DNA from: Acidobacteriota bacterium
GTDB lineage: Bacteria; Acidobacteriota; Terriglobia; Acidiferrales; UBA7541
Assembly: GCA_003224135.1 (NCBI GenBank)
Contig: QHYO01000204.1
Coordinates: 1 to 6,025 of the forward strand
DNA length: 6,025 nt
Direction of reading: 5' to 3'
Each line of letters begins with the position of its first letter. Position 1 is the stretch's first letter. Below, one piece after another: positions 5,125-6,025 of this stretch. Below the pieces are notes generated by a model, which did no database searches, was not told the DNA's origin, and saw only the letters and a program-made list of their open reading frames with translations. The translations under genes were made by a program, and so were the position numbers.

Positions 5125-6025
5125 ATGATTGACATAAGAAATGTGCGAAGTGAGAACCGGCTGGCGGAAATTGCGGTGGCCTTTCTGCGGCTGGGATTTG
5201 TGGCATTTGGCGGTGCCGCGGCGCACATCGCGTTAATGGAAGAGGAATTTGTGCGGCGGCGCGGTTGGCTGAGCCGCGAGGAGTTTGTGGACAGGGTCGG
5301 GGCGGTGAACCTGCTGCCCGGGCCGAGCTCGACGGAGATGGCGATTTATCTTGGCCATCTGCGTGGGGGAATACCGGGATTGCTGATTGCCGGAGCGGCG
5401 TTTATTTTGCCCGCGGCGTTCATGATGCTGGCCATGGCGTGGGCTTACGTGCGCTATGGCGCACTACCGCAAATTGCGGGATTGCTGTGGGGCGTGAAGC
5501 CCGTGGTGGTGGTGCTGATTGCGCAGGCAGTGTGGACGCTCGGAAAAACGGCGCTGAAGTCGCGCGAGTTGATGGCGATTGCCGCGATTGTGCTGGGATT
5601 GGCGGCAATGCGCGTGTCAACGTTGGCGTTATTGATAGGAACAGGGGTGGCGTGGATCGTGGCCAACCGTTTTGGTGAGAAAAGAGCCGGACAGAACAAC
5701 GTCGCGCTTGCGACCGCCAGTGTTGCGGGCGGTGCTGCAGCTGCTGCGGCGATTACGACAGCGGGAGTATTTGTCTATTTCTTGAAGATTGGCGCATTGC
5801 TGTTTGGCAGCGGATACGTTCTGCTGGCGGTGCTGCGGGAAGATCTCGTCACGCGAATGCACTGGTTGAGTGAAACGCAGTTGCTGGATGGGATTGCGGT
5901 GAGTCAAGCGACTCCCGGGCCGTTTTTTACGGTGGCGACGTTTTTGGGCTACGTGCTTTCAGGATTGCGAGGAGCGGCGTTGGGGACCGTGGGAATGTTC
6001 GTGCCGGCGTTCGTATATGTGGCGC
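5125..6025 (+). CDS. chrA: Chromate transporter ChrA, 3' end outside the window
   Basis: The frame from ATG 5125 is open for 300 codons to the window edge, with no stop. It encodes the two homologous CHR halves of the long-chain chromate ion transporter family. Half one: FLRLGFVAFGG at 20-30, HIALMEEEFVRRRGWLSREEF at about 34-54, NLLPGPSSTEMA at 62-73, then hydrophobic segments at about 83-108 and 127-137. Half two: FLKIGALLFGSGYVLL at 219-234, WLSETQLLDGIAVSQATPGPFFT at about 247-269. The PGP triplet in each half and the paired FGG/FGS motifs are family signatures. Full-length proteins are around 390-450 residues, so roughly a quarter is missing. In known members the protein expels chromate from the cytoplasm, driven by the membrane potential or a proton gradient; related oxyanions are possible. 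The first half reads FGGAAAH where FGGPAAH is more usual. There is no good Shine-Dalgarno before 5125 (GAGG is about 16 nt away); GTG at 5143 is an alternative. No chrB regulator is visible. Confidence 0.9.
   Translation, partial: MIDIRNVRSENRLAEIAVAFLRLGFVAFGGAAAHIALMEEEFVRRRGWLSREEFVDRVGAVNLLPGPSSTEMAIYLGHLRGGIPGLLIAGAAFILPAAFMMLAMAWAYVRYGALPQIAGLLWGVKPVVVVLIAQAVWTLGKTALKSRELMAIAAIVLGLAAMRVSTLALLIGTGVAWIVANRFGEKRAGQNNVALATASVAGGAAAAAAITTAGVFVYFLKIGALLFGSGYVLLAVLREDLVTRMHWLSETQLLDGIAVSQATPGPFFTVATFLGYVLSGLRGAALGTVGMFVPAFVYVA

Noticed and set aside
5265..5678. Plus-strand frame of 137 codons inside the chrA region
   Set aside because: It is a shifted frame within the ChrA reading frame, which stays open from 5125 to the window end and carries both CHR domains.

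Overview
The window looks like chromosomal DNA from a Gram-negative bacterium of moderately high GC. The evidence is an outer-membrane beta-barrel gene with an export signal, periplasmic proteins, a processive membrane glycosyltransferase and a mixture of ATG and GTG starts. The protein styles (double-cupin exported protein, plant-CslA-like GT2, MetA-type barrel) remind me of Acidobacteriota, but that is an impression from family knowledge. No rRNA or marker gene is present to settle it. I see no tRNA, rRNA, CRISPR array, transposase or phage gene.

Layout. Positions 54-4298 are a minus-strand block. Read in its own direction it runs: GT2 glycosyltransferase (4298-2679), secreted double-cupin protein (2520-1840), outer-membrane barrel of the phenol/MetA-like 'transporter' type (1731-640), then the remains of a TlpA/thioredoxin-like gene (about 617-54). 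The last is clearly broken: its single reading frame is interrupted by TGA exactly where the second cysteine of the WCxxC active site belongs, and by TAG 14 codons later. A hairpin directly after the barrel stop codon may end transcription before the dead gene. After a 311-bp palindrome-rich divergent spacer (4299-4609), two plus-strand genes follow: a small zinc-ribbon protein with a C-terminal membrane segment (4610-5011), and the first 300 codons of a chromate transporter of the ChrA family (from 5125, running off the right edge).

How they fit together. Nothing ties all the genes into one pathway. The minus-strand genes point to the cell envelope: polysaccharide synthesis at the inner membrane, a periplasmic cupin, an outer-membrane barrel and a decayed thiol-redox protein. 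The cupin and barrel genes have good Shine-Dalgarno sites, and the barrel has a possible promoter of its own just after the cupin stop. The plus-strand genes are probably independent, with ChrA suggesting chromate (or related oxyanion) export. I found no convincing new multi-gene system. The observations most worth checking are the double-nonsense TlpA gene and the inverted repeats upstream of the zinc-ribbon gene.
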